From: Glandiceps talaboti
Lineage: Eukaryota > Hemichordata > Enteropneusta > Spengelidae
NCBI RefSeq assembly: GCF_964340395.1
Contig: NC_135570.1
Coordinates: 3,220,001-3,284,000 of the forward strand
DNA length: 64,000 nucleotides
Reading direction: 5' to 3'
Below are positions 24,573 to 43,998 of this stretch, one piece after another. The notes beneath the pieces were generated by a model. It saw only the letters and a list, made by a program, of their open reading frames with translations, had not been told where the DNA came from and did no database searches. The stretch's first letter is position 1. Each line of letters starts with the position of its first letter. The position numbers were made by a program, and so were the translations under genes.

Positions 24573-27426
24573 AAAAGCATACATTTTGAAATGTCTTCAA
24601 AACTGATATAATTGCAACAAAGCTCATTTAAACCTACAATCATACTATATTAACATTCCAGTTATTAATCATTACGCCATAAAACTGTTAACGAAGCAAA
24701 AAGGTCAAAATTGTAATTGAAAAAAAAAATGTCTATCAAAAACGGAGGTAATTAGGCAACAAATATGTGACATATCAAACTGTCAATCGAATGAGAACAG
24801 AATAACGTTAAATATGTTGAATTCCATATTGTGTATATTGTAAAAGATAAAGTTGAGAGACACGTAACAGCTGTATAGTCTATTTTGATCATATCCCAGG
24901 ATTATATCAGTATTTTGTAAATGAAAAATCGAGAGAATAAGTTCAGTTAATGTTGGGAGATATAATTGATGGTGGATGTATCTTGGGTTTGGCAGCAGTA
25001 TTGTATAATATAGATGTGTTTAAACGATAAATGTTGATTATGCAAATTTGACATTTCGCAAAATGTTGATACTATTAGGGGTAATGAACATTTTGCCATT
25101 TTTGGTAGATAACGTGGGTGGACCTCTAGATGTCTTAAGGATGTTGTGAAAAGACAGAAAACTTATAATACGGTCGATATCAATAATTCATATCCATAGT
25201 AACATATTACTCTCTCTTAAATCCATCTTTTAATGCCAGCAAGTGAAATCCCCATTCGATCAATGCTGCCATGTGGGTATAATGGAAGCATAGAGAAACA
25301 CATTCGAGTTGAAACGTCTAACACGCATAGAAATCGTGTTAGGGGCAAAGTTTACGTCAGAGTTTTCTTGGAAATATGACGTACTTTGGTTAAGCTTTGA
25401 TTCTATTTGCGTTAAAATTAGACTATGCTTAGAAGTCACTCTTTCCGCTGAAAGCACAAACATCCGGCACGAACTGAATGAATATATTTCGTAGAAAACA
25501 GAGCACCTGTAAATATTTTTTTGTGTGACTTAAGAAAGAAATTTTCGTGTTGAATTACTGACCCAAATCAAAGTCAAGGTAAAATGTAAAGGTACTAACA
25601 GAAAGGTTATAACTGACGATATAAGTACAAATAGTTGAATTAAATGTCTTTTTGTTCTTGATTTAACTACAAGATGGCTTTTAATCAGATATGACTGTCA
25701 TTTAGTAAAAAGTGATCTATCCACAAAAATGTCATATATGTGTATGTTCACCCCCTTTACTCTGCATTACAAGTAACCAAGCTTTAAAAGAATACCACAG
25801 AACGTCCGCACTATGCAAGATTGGAATGGCTTGATTGTATTGACTAAATATGGAAGTCAAGGCCGAAGGAAAATATCAATGTCTTTACAGAAAGCTAGAG
25901 TTCAATAATGTGTGGTAGAAATTTATTGAATGGAGTTTCTCTTTGTTACATTGTCGAGTTATTTTCAGTTTTTTAGCTTGAGTTATAAATAGTGATTTTT
26001 ACGAAGCATATGGTCTCTATTCGGCCAAATCTGCTAGTGTCGCAAAACAAACGGCCACTGTATGTAGTATGTCATCTTTGTTCCATGTTTGAAAGAAATT
26101 GGCCATCGCATGTGCATGTCAGAGACATGGCTGTGGACGTAGTTGTGGACGACCTTGATGGGTAAATATATTGAGGGCAGCTATACATCGTAGTTCACAG
26201 TGATCAGAAAATTCGAACAGACAAATACTAATGAGGGGTCATTGCTGTTTAGTTATTTAAAGATATTGTTGCGGAATAAGGGAATGAAATACAACCCTCC
26301 AAGTCATATCAATTTACAATTATACAATTGGGACATTTCGATAAACGACTATAGAAAATTGCTATCCAGAGAGAGGAAACTATACTTGTGTGACTGTCAT
26401 CACTTCATGTAATGTTCGTTGGGGTCGCCTTCTACTCAATTTGATGGGTAGATTAGATAATGTACATATCTAGCCCTAGGAATAGTAACGACTTCATAAA
26501 TATATTAAGGTGAATCCTTTTCCTATATGTGGTGTTTATGCCTTATAGGTCTCATGCGTTCTGCCATAGAAATGTCGTGATATATGTTTTACAAGTCTAC
26601 ACCTTTATTGAAATGTTCATACGACTTTCATGATATACGTGGGTGTTGAAAACGACTACCTGGTGTACGGAAACGGGTGGCAGCAACAGTTGATATGCAG
26701 TATAAACCCATAAGACAAGGAGAGATATCAATCGAAGATCAAATAGCATGTACTTACATCAAGATATCAAATAAGTATGTTTAAACTTCCATCGTTATAT
26801 GTAATTTATACATATGTTATATATGTAATTTAAACCCCAAAAGTCAGTTATTTACATCGGCATGAACTGTGGAAACCCTTCAACACAAGACTAGGTATGA
26901 AATTGTAATTACTTAATTAAGTTTCCAGGCATAAATTGGAAAACAGCCCTCGGCAGTAATTGCAAAACCGTGTTATCAACTAACTACCGTATATCGTATT
27001 ACATGTACAGTTTAATTTAATCAAATACAGGTATAAATAGAGCACTTTTAAAAAGGATGTATTTCAGGAAGCCGTTTTAATGATGAATGAATTAAACAAT
27101 TGTCGGGTAGAATGAAAGGTGTGTAAGATAGTGCTATTAAATAGAATTCTAAATATTATAACTATAATAGTCAAATCATCGCCAACACATACCTAAATCT
27201 TAAGGGCAAAATGAACTCTACACAAATCAGCTAATCACATGTAACACCATTAAGGAATTTAATACACAATGTAGTATAATAGAATACAAAATGTACTTGG
27301 TGACATTTAACATATGCACGAGATCAGACACGTTGAAAGAAAAGGAGTCACAACCTTAACAAATGGACAATCCACATCGCATACATAGAGACAAACATAG
27401 ACACACACACTTATACATTCACGTTT
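24573..27426. other. Intergenic, no gene seen
   Basis: AT-rich. A TATATGTAATTTA block occurs twice near 26800-26835. Nothing else is supported. Confidence 0.3.
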
Positions 27427-27520
27427 ATACATACATACATACATACATACATACTCATACATACATACATACATACATACATACATACATACATACATAC
27501 ACATACATACATACATACAT

Positions 27521-27551
<31 letters not shown>

Positions 27552-27673
27552 TACATACATACATACATACATACATACATACATACATACATACACACAC
27601 ACATACACACATACATACATACATACATACATACATACATACATACATACATACATACATACATACATACATA
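27427..27673. repeat. (TACA)n tetranucleotide array with CA interruptions
   Basis: About 245 bp of TACA units interrupted by short CACACA segments. The Tyr-Ile-His-Thr or Met-Tyr-Val-Cys frames over it are repeat artefacts. Confidence 0.97.
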
Positions 27674-28503
27674 ACATTTATAACATTATGCCACAACTAT
27701 CAACTGAACATGAAAACTGGTAATGAACAAATCGCAGCAATGCAAATTCATCACAGCATCACTTGACTCCATAACTCAATATATTGGAAGTAACGATCAA
27801 ATACCGTAATTAGAATCAGACATCTTTATGATACAACACGGATAGGCACACGACATAATTGAAAAAATACACAACAAATTTGATTACAAAACACAACTCT
27901 GTCTAAGAATCAATTTCGCAGGTCATGTGATTGGTACCGTATCTCTACATATATTAGGGATACAGAAAGCCGTGAAAAATCTCGACAGGTGCCGTTCAGT
28001 TTCTTGACATTTACTAACACCGTGACCTTTACTGTCAAGTGAAGAAGTAGTACAAGTAGACTAATTACCTGATTACAAGTTTCAGTTACGAATCTTGATT
28101 AGCGTCTACAGGTATCCACCCTCGGCTACAATCCTGATACTTTTTCGCGACTTGTCTCAGTCACCATGTCAAACATTATGTACACACTTCCTATTTCACT
28201 AAACACGATACCTATTTCAATTGGACTGCATACATATTTGTGGTATATGTCCGTGTGGTGAAGGTTACCATACCTTGAAGTATTCAGATGTACCCCTATC
28301 CCGACTAACCCCCCCCCCCTCGTAAGGACTATCAAAAGCCAGAATTCAATCTGTAATTATCACTATGGGGATGAATTATGTGGTAATATGACCAAAAGAT
28401 AGATGTAGGAACACGGTCTTGTTTTAATGAAACAGCTCTGATAACAAGTACGTTAACAAGTTGCAGCTGTAGTGACTCATGGTATCATTAAATGTATGCT
28501 TTT

Positions 28504-28505
<2 letters not shown>
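27674..28505. other. Spacer between two inverted tetranucleotide arrays
   Basis: About 830 bp of non-coding sequence with an uninterrupted C run near 28310-28319. No gene is seen. Confidence 0.3.
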
Positions 28506-28535
<30 letters not shown>

Positions 28536-28621
28536 TGTATGTATGTATGTATGTATGTATGTATGTATGTATGTATGTATGTATGTATGTATGTATGTAT
28601 GTGTGTATGTGTGTATGTGTG

Positions 28622-28653
<32 letters not shown>

Positions 28654-28738
28654 TGTATGTATGTATGTATGTATGTGTCTGTGTGTGTGTGTGTGTGTGC
28701 GTGTGTATGTATACATGCATGCACGTACGTACGTACGG
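28506..28738. repeat. (TGTA)n array with TG and CGTA segments, inverted relative to 27427-27673
   Basis: TGTA units for about 170 bp, then TG dinucleotides and a short ACGT run. It is the reverse complement of the array 0.8 kb to the left, so the two could pair in single-stranded DNA or in a transcript. Confidence 0.97.
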
Positions 28739-28779
28739 TATGTGTTAAAGTATGTTTGCTCGCGCGTGCGTACATGTGT

Positions 28780-28884
28780 AGGCAGGCAGCCAGGACAGGA
28801 CAGGGCAGGCCAGTGTATATATAGGGCAGGGCAGGGCAGGGCAGGCCACTGCAGGGCAAGGTAGGGCAGGGTAGGGTAGGCCAG
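28780..28884. repeat. (GGGCA)n-like G-rich minisatellite
   Basis: Repeats of GGCAG, GGACA and GGGCA, beginning with 'aggcaggcagccaggacagg'. A shorter related block, 'agccaggacagggcagga', sits at about 29383-29400. The regularly spaced GGG runs give it quadruplex potential. Confidence 0.85.
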
Positions 28885-31800
28885 GAAGACATGTATGAAA
28901 ACAATTACTGTTTGTATGAAAGCTTACTCCTCGCCAAACACAGCATTTAACAGGTTATATTGAGTTTTATCTCAATGATTTACAGTCAACCCCATGACCT
29001 TTAGAGTTGTACTATGTGGATAAAAGTCATTCATGGTGTAAGGTATTTAAACGTCGCGTTCATGTATATCAAGAGTTACACCTTGGCAGGAAATGCCACG
29101 TGTCGTTGCCATGGAAAAGAAACAAATGGCATGGTTACGAGTTAACTGTCATCAACGGAAAACATGAATTTTCACAAATATGGTAAACATTATTAATATA
29201 AGCTGATATTTAGCAAGTTCGTAAATTCCACTTTTCATGTCCTTCCATTGGAATAAGACTATCTGTAATATGATGCAATTATAAGGTTATTGTTTTCACT
29301 GCTCCTTTAACGTATTAAGTAAAAAGGCACTTTGCATGGATATTGCAATAAGAAGTGCACTACACATGTTAGGCAGACATGCAGCCAGGACAGGGCAGGA
29401 CAGCGCAGGGCAATAAACAAAGTATTATGGAAATATATATATATACGCGGGCTTCAGATTACAAATCAAAGCGAAATAACGTAACTAGCATTGTAAGTCA
29501 TTGCGTGCATGTTTAACATATTGATACAATTGAAAGCTGTGAATTTAAAGGGAAACTATAGTACACACCTATTTTCAAAATTATGAACCTGAATTCCATT
29601 GTTTATATTGGTGCTGGCAATTAGGTACGAGTTTATGATAATGACTTAGTCTTTTATGCTCGATATACATGACATAACAAATATGGGTACTGGTAGCATG
29701 ATAGCAAACTATTTGGCACTAGTATAGTGAATATCACCAGCTTAGTGTAACTTACAAACTATTGCACACCATAACATCCAAAACAGTCACCCCCCACCCC
29801 CACTCCCACCGCCACACACAACAAAACAATACAGAAAAATAATTTGTGTACTAAACTTCGGATTTTCATGACCGGTTTCCAAAATTATTGTTATGTATGG
29901 CGAGACGTATATGTCAATCTTTTTATTGCAGTATTTTTTTGTAGTTTTTCATGTCGAGGACCGTTTTTAACATTGAATAAAGTATTTTGAAGAATCCAGC
30001 ACTTGCATTTTGGAGAACTTTTTAATTTTTTAAATTTCTAGTATCGATTTATGATTTCATATTTTGTATTATAATAGGGTTTCACTTTTCAAGTAAGAAG
30101 TAAAACACGACATATTATCAAGTTACACTGACCCTTACCAGAATCAGATCTTGGGCGTTGAAGTTTCTACAAGGACTCCTTAGAGAGTAAGCTTACACAC
30201 GACTTCACCAAATAATCTCTCAATCCCACCTAAGCATGACGGAACATGATAAAACTTATCTGACTTTATCCTGTGACGAACACAACCTATATCAACTCAC
30301 AAAAGAGCTATTGTGTCACGACACCTGTGATCTTGTTGCAGACCTTTAACGTTCAAACATTCTTTGATGTTCCGAGTTTGCTCGTTTCCTGTAAGCTCGT
30401 ATATCTACACAATCAGTAACGACTGATCTAGGTTTAATGTCACTATACGTCATTAATTATGTCACATTACTAACACAGAGCCTATAAAGGCCATACAAGT
30501 GGAGATTAAAAGTTTCTGTTGTTGACCTTTATCACAATCTTAAGGCAGGTACTTATTAGAATAGAATTATTCTTCCACCTACTAACGTTTTAATGAATTT
30601 GTTTTCAAAACATTGACCGATTTCATAAAAAAACAAATGACGTAGAGCATAAAAAGCAATGAGGTAAAAATACATTATGCATGTACATGTTTTATACTTC
30701 TTGTATAATGTAAGAACATACTTATCATAAATTATGCGTCATATAAAACATGGTGACCGAAGATATACTAACATATATATAGACAGGAATTCTCAGTAGT
30801 CGAAAAATAATTTCTTCCCCTTTCAATCCCAATTGAAACCTCACAAATACCTGAAAACACTGTGCTCGTTAGTAATACAGTGTAAAGATACCTGGAGCGT
30901 TCTGATTCTTTTGACTTTTAAAGACGGAAATGTTCGACAAAGGAATCACCAAGACAACGTAAGTCGAACCTATACAAATACAAAAAAAGAACGGTGTGAC
31001 ATTTAAATGTAACACTTCATCTACTAATTCGCTACAGATAAATGAAATAGATTACCACATACTTGTGAAGTTGTGAAGATCAACTTACATTATTTGACAT
31101 GGACATGGTATGTCTAAAACTTAGTTCATACAAGAAAAGTAGATAAATCGTGATTGATTGGAGCCATTATAAGGATTACTGGCTCCTGGTAAGATCAAAA
31201 TCACGACGTATAATAACAATATCGAGAAGCCCAGTTTCCTTACTTTGAAATATATTGGCCAGAAGGGACGAATTTATCTCTGATTTTAATACTAAAGTAA
31301 TCGTAAATCGTCAGGAAATGGAACCGTGACATTATTATGGTTTTAAGTTAAACTATAGAAGTAACGCACTGGCGATGCATTACTAGGGTCATTGGGTTAC
31401 AATAACCTGCCTCAGTAAATTTGTTTGATTGACACACAGAGGAAATGTAGTCGTGCATCGAGTGATCACAAGTCGGTGGTTTCTTCTAAGCACTCAAATA
31501 GAATAAGCATTACATACCTTGAAGTTAGCATTTAAATGTTTCTTTTAATTTCTGTAATTTTTTTATTTATTTATTATTTATTTATTTATAAAGCCTTCAC
31601 AAGAAGAGATACCAACAATGAAAAAATGAAAACACGATACATTACAATCATACAAAATAATATAATGTCAAAATGGCATCAACAATTCTCACATGCTAAG
31701 AATTTGACAACTCTGTGGATCCTTCGCATATAAAATTATATGACTGGCAATGGAGTATACTTTGAAGAAGGCATGTGGTATAGTTTGAAAAAGGCATGTA

Positions 31801-33137
31801 TGTCGTATGTTAATGAACGCAATTGTTATTTATGTCAACAAGTTGTTCCTAATGTAACAAATTATCTTCTCTGTTTATTCACTCAATAGAAATTAAAAAG
31901 TTGTTACTGTCTCGCGCTGTACAAGATAAATCCACACCGTGTATACGTTTGGGTAAAGTTGTAAGTAGCCACTACAGTCGCTCGTATGACATAAGTGGAC
32001 GTGTGTGACATTTGGCTGTAATATGATAGCCTTCGCTCTCGTCATTTAAGTGTCACAACGCCATTCCATGTAAAATGTCAAAGCATGCTAGGGATTATAA
32101 ATATTAATCGCTCGTTTAAATAATTCTTGCGTCGAAGCAAACATTTCTTGCTTCTTTCTATATCTGTCGTCAATCAATATTATTTGAATACTTCTGTCAA
32201 AACACTTGAACACTATCTGGCATATGTAACGAAAGTTTCATGCCCACACTTGGTAAGTATGACGTCACAGTCAATTATGCAGCTATGTATGTTACTCGGA
32301 GGGAAGTTACTCTTATTCAAAGAAAAATGTTTGGAAAAGTAACATAGAGTCCGTTTCAGTTCAGAAACTATATGACCAATAGAGTGTAGATAACAATAAT
32401 ATTCCATTTAGTCCCTTCACTTGTATTAGTAATAACAACATGTAGATTTAGGGTGCCTCTGGTAATTTCTCAAAAAATACTACAAAAGTTTACACTTTTG
32501 TTTGAAACAGTGTAATTGTATAAATGCCCACTTGACCAATAATATTGTTAACTGCACATGCCCTTGACCCAAACCCAAGTACTTGCCTATTGGATAGGCA
32601 TCATGGGTTGGACCTGTGATTCGGAATTTGTGGACTGGCCTTTTTCTCTTGAATTATGGCCATATCTCAAAGACTAAAATCACAGACACGAGTCACGGTT
32701 CTAAATGGTTATGTCTGTTTACCCACAGACAAGGTGTTTTTATTTACCTATTGACCATACTAGTGCACACATTTGATAAAAAATATTATCCTTTCATCTG
32801 AGGTGTTTATTTTCTTTAGTCTTTTGTTCATCAACAGTCAGCATCAAAACTCAAATTTACAAATGTCTTGTACGTAATATCTAAAACTCGTAATATTGCA
32901 TCATACGACAAGTTGTGATGATTTCGAAGTTAAAATCTGGCATTTGAAAAAACATACAACTCTGAAGCTTAAATTTAATGCAATTCACCATTAAACAGAG
33001 TTTGTTGAATTTAACGTTTATTCTCATTTAGCAATTAACTAGTTTTTCATTAAAGTATTTATGACATAATTTAGTTTAAAATGGAGTAAATAAGTATCCT
33101 TTCTGCTTGCTTCAACTTTACTCGTGTCTTCATTTAT
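28885..33137. other. Intergenic, no gene seen; 3' flank of gene A at the right end
   Basis: No coding feature is supported. The last 340 bp (from about 32800) is similar to the 3' flank of the orphan exon cassette (from about 41245). This shows that the duplication extends past the stop codon, with about 110 bp extra present here. AATAAA on the minus strand overlaps the gene A stop (33133-33138), and another occurs near 33015. Confidence 0.4.
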
Positions 33138-40168
<7,031 letters not shown>

Positions 40169-40247
40169 CTTGCTGTGATACAGTGAAGGACAGAACTAAT
40201 ATGAAACAACACGTAACATTGTCTATTACATGAACGTCCAATGCTTA

Positions 40248-40255
40248 AGATAAGA
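40248..40255 (+). promoter_or_regulatory. AGATAAGA GATA-type motif upstream of gene A
   Basis: This lies 80 bp upstream of the gene A start codon. The 11-mer AGATAAGATTA here is identical to the one upstream of gene D (63821-63831), in the same orientation. The core WGATAR is the binding motif of GATA factors. Function is inferred. Confidence 0.35.
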
Positions 40256-41240
40256 TTAGTAAATCTGGTATATCAGTTCCAAGGTAGCGGATATATACAT
40301 ATTTGACACTAACAATGTATGATAAACTATGTAACAGTTTTCATCACTCTATCCCAAGGTATGCATACGTTGTTAAGGATGGTAATGTTTATGTGCTTAT
40401 GTTGTTGCTATGGTTCTGTTTGCTGTGACCCGACCGACTGCGCTGGTTTGCACGTGCTAGGCGAGTGCACGTCATTATGTACTCACGTACAATGGTGGCA
40501 ATGTAACAATTAAATGTCACATCTCACATTAGGTCTCGTGAGCTATCTCGGCCAGGGAACAATATTCGCTTCCTAAACTTGGTAAAAAATACATGTTTGG
40601 AAGGGAGATCATTATCATATAATGACAGTCTTGCCTTGGTTTAAATTTCATTACTATAGTGTTTTGTACACAAGTTACTTTACCACGTCAGACCTATGGT
40701 TTGACATGGCAAAATAATTATTTTCTCATGTATTCAGCTCATGCAGTCTCCAAACCCTACCATGAATAATCGAACCTCCTATCCATGTTGACACCCATGT
40801 CATCATAGGTGACAGGCATGTGTGACTCCGTCAAAATGTCACAAATCGCACACTACAACCCCCCCCTCCCATTTCTCTGCCACTTGTGTGCTTATGGATG
40901 TTAGTGGGCGTTAAAGTGAGGCTCGTTCTGGATCAGTTTGCAACAGTAATTCCTGATTATATCAGTTATATAAACTGTTAGCGTGAACTGAACACGTCAT
41001 CTTAAATGTTTGGCATGTACCAACTTGAATAGGAGATTTTACATTATCCATAAGTGTTGATTATTGAACGGTTGTGGAAAATATGTCCAAACAGGGTGAC
41101 GGAGGGCATGACATAGGTTAAAATCTAGGGTGGCACAGAAAAATTCGATTTTGAGATAGAAATTGCAAATATTAGAAGTTATGGGGCCAAATGTAATATA
41201 TTGATAAAAGTATTCACAATATATCGTATTCCGTCATTCT
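40256..41240. other. 5' flank of gene A and spacer to the orphan cassette
   Basis: Non-coding. 'atatatacatatt' near 40290 is the only TATA-like block upstream of gene A on the minus strand. A C-rich run occurs near 40858. No gene is seen. Confidence 0.35.
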
Positions 41241-41418
41241 TTAATCTCGTATGTTTATTTGTCTTTAGCTTTTTGTTCTTCAATGGGCAGCATCAAAAAT
41301 CTACAAATCATGAATATCTTGAATGTGTCTTAAGTCATAATATTGCGTCATACGACGAAGTGTAAGGTTATAAGGTTAAAATCAGTCATTTGAAATATTC
41401 GTGTCTATATTAATTTTA

Positions 41419-43446
41419 TCATACAGCATTCACAAACGCAGTTAACCAAATGAAATAACTAAGGTACATGTAAGAAACGGATGAAAGACTGTGAGTTGAT
41501 AGAATTCCACTCGACGGTTCACACATTTCAGGGGGAAGGGTGATGACAATTGGTTCAGCCACTTCTTGTTCTCGGTTAATAATGGTCAGTAGATAATCAT
41601 CCCAGAATAACATCTCTCTTGCCTTGTAGTTGAACTTCAGTTCAGTTACGTCATCAAACTCAAGATAGGCATAGGTGGAATTGTCAAATTTATCCCATGT
41701 GATACCATTGACTGGTGTTGGTGTTGGATCACTGAAAGAGACGAATGTATTTGTTGTGATATGGCTTTGTTGTACCATAAGCAAGCATGTATGTATGCAT
41801 GCATGCAAGCATGTATGTATGTATGTATGTATGTATGTATGTATGTATGTATGTATGTATGTATGTATGTATGTATGTATGTATGTATGTATGTATGTAT
41901 GTATGTATGTATGTATGTATGTATGTATGTATGTATGTATGTATGTATGTATGTATGTATGTATGTATGTATGTATGTATGTATGTATGTATGTATGTAT
42001 GTATGTATGTATGTATGTATGTATGTATGTATGTATGTATGTATGTATGTATGTATGTATGTATTTAAAAATGTATGGGTTAATTAAATAAGTCATCTTT
42101 TGTTCCGTCATCATCTGTTTTGACATCAAATTTTATTTAAATTATAAAACATGGACGGTAGGATATTATTATTAGTTGTAGAATATCCCCTGGTCGAATA
42201 AAGTAGAAGACAAAAGTGTTAAAGCAGGATTACATTCGGTGAAAAAGACTGAATAATTGGAATGACAACTTAAAGATTTTATATCAGTTTTTGATATCCA
42301 AGATATGGCTAAAGACAATAAACAGGAGACAAGGAAAGTTGTATTCGTGATGACAGACTTACCTATATTTAGCAAAGTTTGTGAACAACGTCATAGAAAG
42401 CCCACTCATGTCACGATCAGCGTTTGTCCAATAGGGCTGGGAGTCGTACCAATTATTGTAACAGCCCCAAGGACATGTACGGTTGGGTTCTAAGAATGGA
42501 GTGCCGAACTCGTAAGCTAAATCTTTACCATGAGTGACACCTGTTGAACGAATGAGAATGTATCATCTGAATCACAATGCAATGCAATTCTGTTCTTGGT
42601 AAAGGTACTTAGGAAATTACACATTTCATGGAAGACCGACAAACCATGACCTGATTGTCAAGATAATTTTTTGTTGTGTGAGTATTTGTTCCTTGATTTG
42701 TATTGCCATGGAAACCCATACAGTATGTGGAACATTAGCATTATTAGTCCTCCAATAACAGATTTGAACACGTGCACACTATGTGATTGTCTATGAGCTA
42801 ACTTGTTTGTAACATTGATGTTTTAAGTAAAATTTTATCCTTAGTTAAGTTGAAAGCAAAATTTGCTTCCCACAACCCTTGTCGTGCTATGTTCTAGATA
42901 ATTAAAAAACGATAATTTAAAAAGGGAAATATTTATAACAAATATTCAAGAATACACTTAAATTTCTTTTATGAATATTTGAAAGACTTTCTTATTAAAA
43001 TACGTGTACAATATTAAGAATGATTTCAGCCAACAACAAAATTCAAATACATAGAAAGACAAATATATAGAATTAGGAATTATCCCTAATATCATTTCGG
43101 TGAGTCTCTGTCACTAAATATAGGCCACATAGCCAGTAATATATGTAAATGCTATCTTAAACATGTGATATGAGTAAATCTGCATATTGAATATTCATGT
43201 ACTGTACATAGAACTAGGGCTGAAGTTGCGTGAATCAGCTTTGGATGTGTTTCAGATTTTTGCATTATATATGACAATTCACCGTTAGCAGTTTGTTCCA
43301 TATTATCTATACTAACCTTGGTATGGTGGACTTGGATTGAACTTTGATCGGTAGTGGAATGAGTATTTGTAAGTGTTTTCCTGTAATAATGCATGGTGTT
43401 TTGCATGGTAGTCAACAGGGGCTGTATATTCTTGGTCAGTGTACAT
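41419..43446 (-). pseudogene. Orphan duplicate of esterase exons 7-9 (partial copy of gene A)
   Basis: Three exons match the last three of gene A in order, length and phase: 43446-43317 (130 nt), 42540-42363 (178 nt) and 41731-41419 (313 nt). All three frames are open with intact AG acceptors and GT donors. They encode the MYTDQEYTAP segment, the catalytic His segment GVTHGKDLAYEFG with CPWGC, and DPTPTPVNGITW through a hydrophobic tail. Introns and 3' flank are also similar to gene A (about 41240-43560 against 32800-35130), so this is a segmental DNA duplication and not a retrocopy. I find no exons 1-6 between here and gene C, and an unrelated gene lies immediately upstream. Alone it cannot make an esterase because the nucleophile and acid are absent. 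It could be a decaying fragment or, less likely, a distant alternative 3' end. Protein differences from gene A cluster in the hydrophobic tail. Confidence 0.85.
41787..42065. repeat. (TATG)n array of about 65 units in the last intron of the orphan cassette
   Basis: Uninterrupted tetranucleotide units. The homologous intron of gene A has only about 70 bp of the same repeat (about 33503-33572). Confidence 0.97.
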
Positions 43447-43998
43447 CTTTGGGAACACAAAGAAATACCAAAATGATTACTTATGTTAATCATTAGGATT
43501 ATAAAACAGGGCAATATATACGGTGACAATAGATTTATTTCGTTATTTAACTTTTTAATTATTTTATCATATATCCAGTATCTCTTGCATGTTATACAGT
43601 GAACGTGGTGTGCATTGAACCCGTGTAATAATACAGTCCAAATACTGTTAATTGTCCGAAAAGGTAAAGTGTGTGTGTGAAGGGGGGGGGGGGGGAGACC
43701 GTGCCTGAGTAAACGCTGAAATATACCAAGTGACAAAAATCACAAAAAAATAGTAGTGGCCAACTGTGAAATGTGAATTACTACGAAGTCAGTTCACAGC
43801 TAGTATAGACATAGACTATACGATTTCTTCAAACCATATTCATACCAGGTCTTGAAATACCATGACATTAACAACTCATTTATTGAAATCTTGCAAGAAA
43901 ATCCAATATTCACAATGTTGGCATAAGATTGCTGTAGATAAATGTACACCGTTTTGTTTGGAAGGCTTCAGAACAAAGGTTGATTTGTATTACAGATG

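Noticed and set aside
27307-28904. Several 70-130 codon frames of Tyr-Ile-His-Thr or Met-Tyr-Val-Cys repeats
   Set aside because: They are tetranucleotide microsatellite translations in all frames, with no start or splice context.
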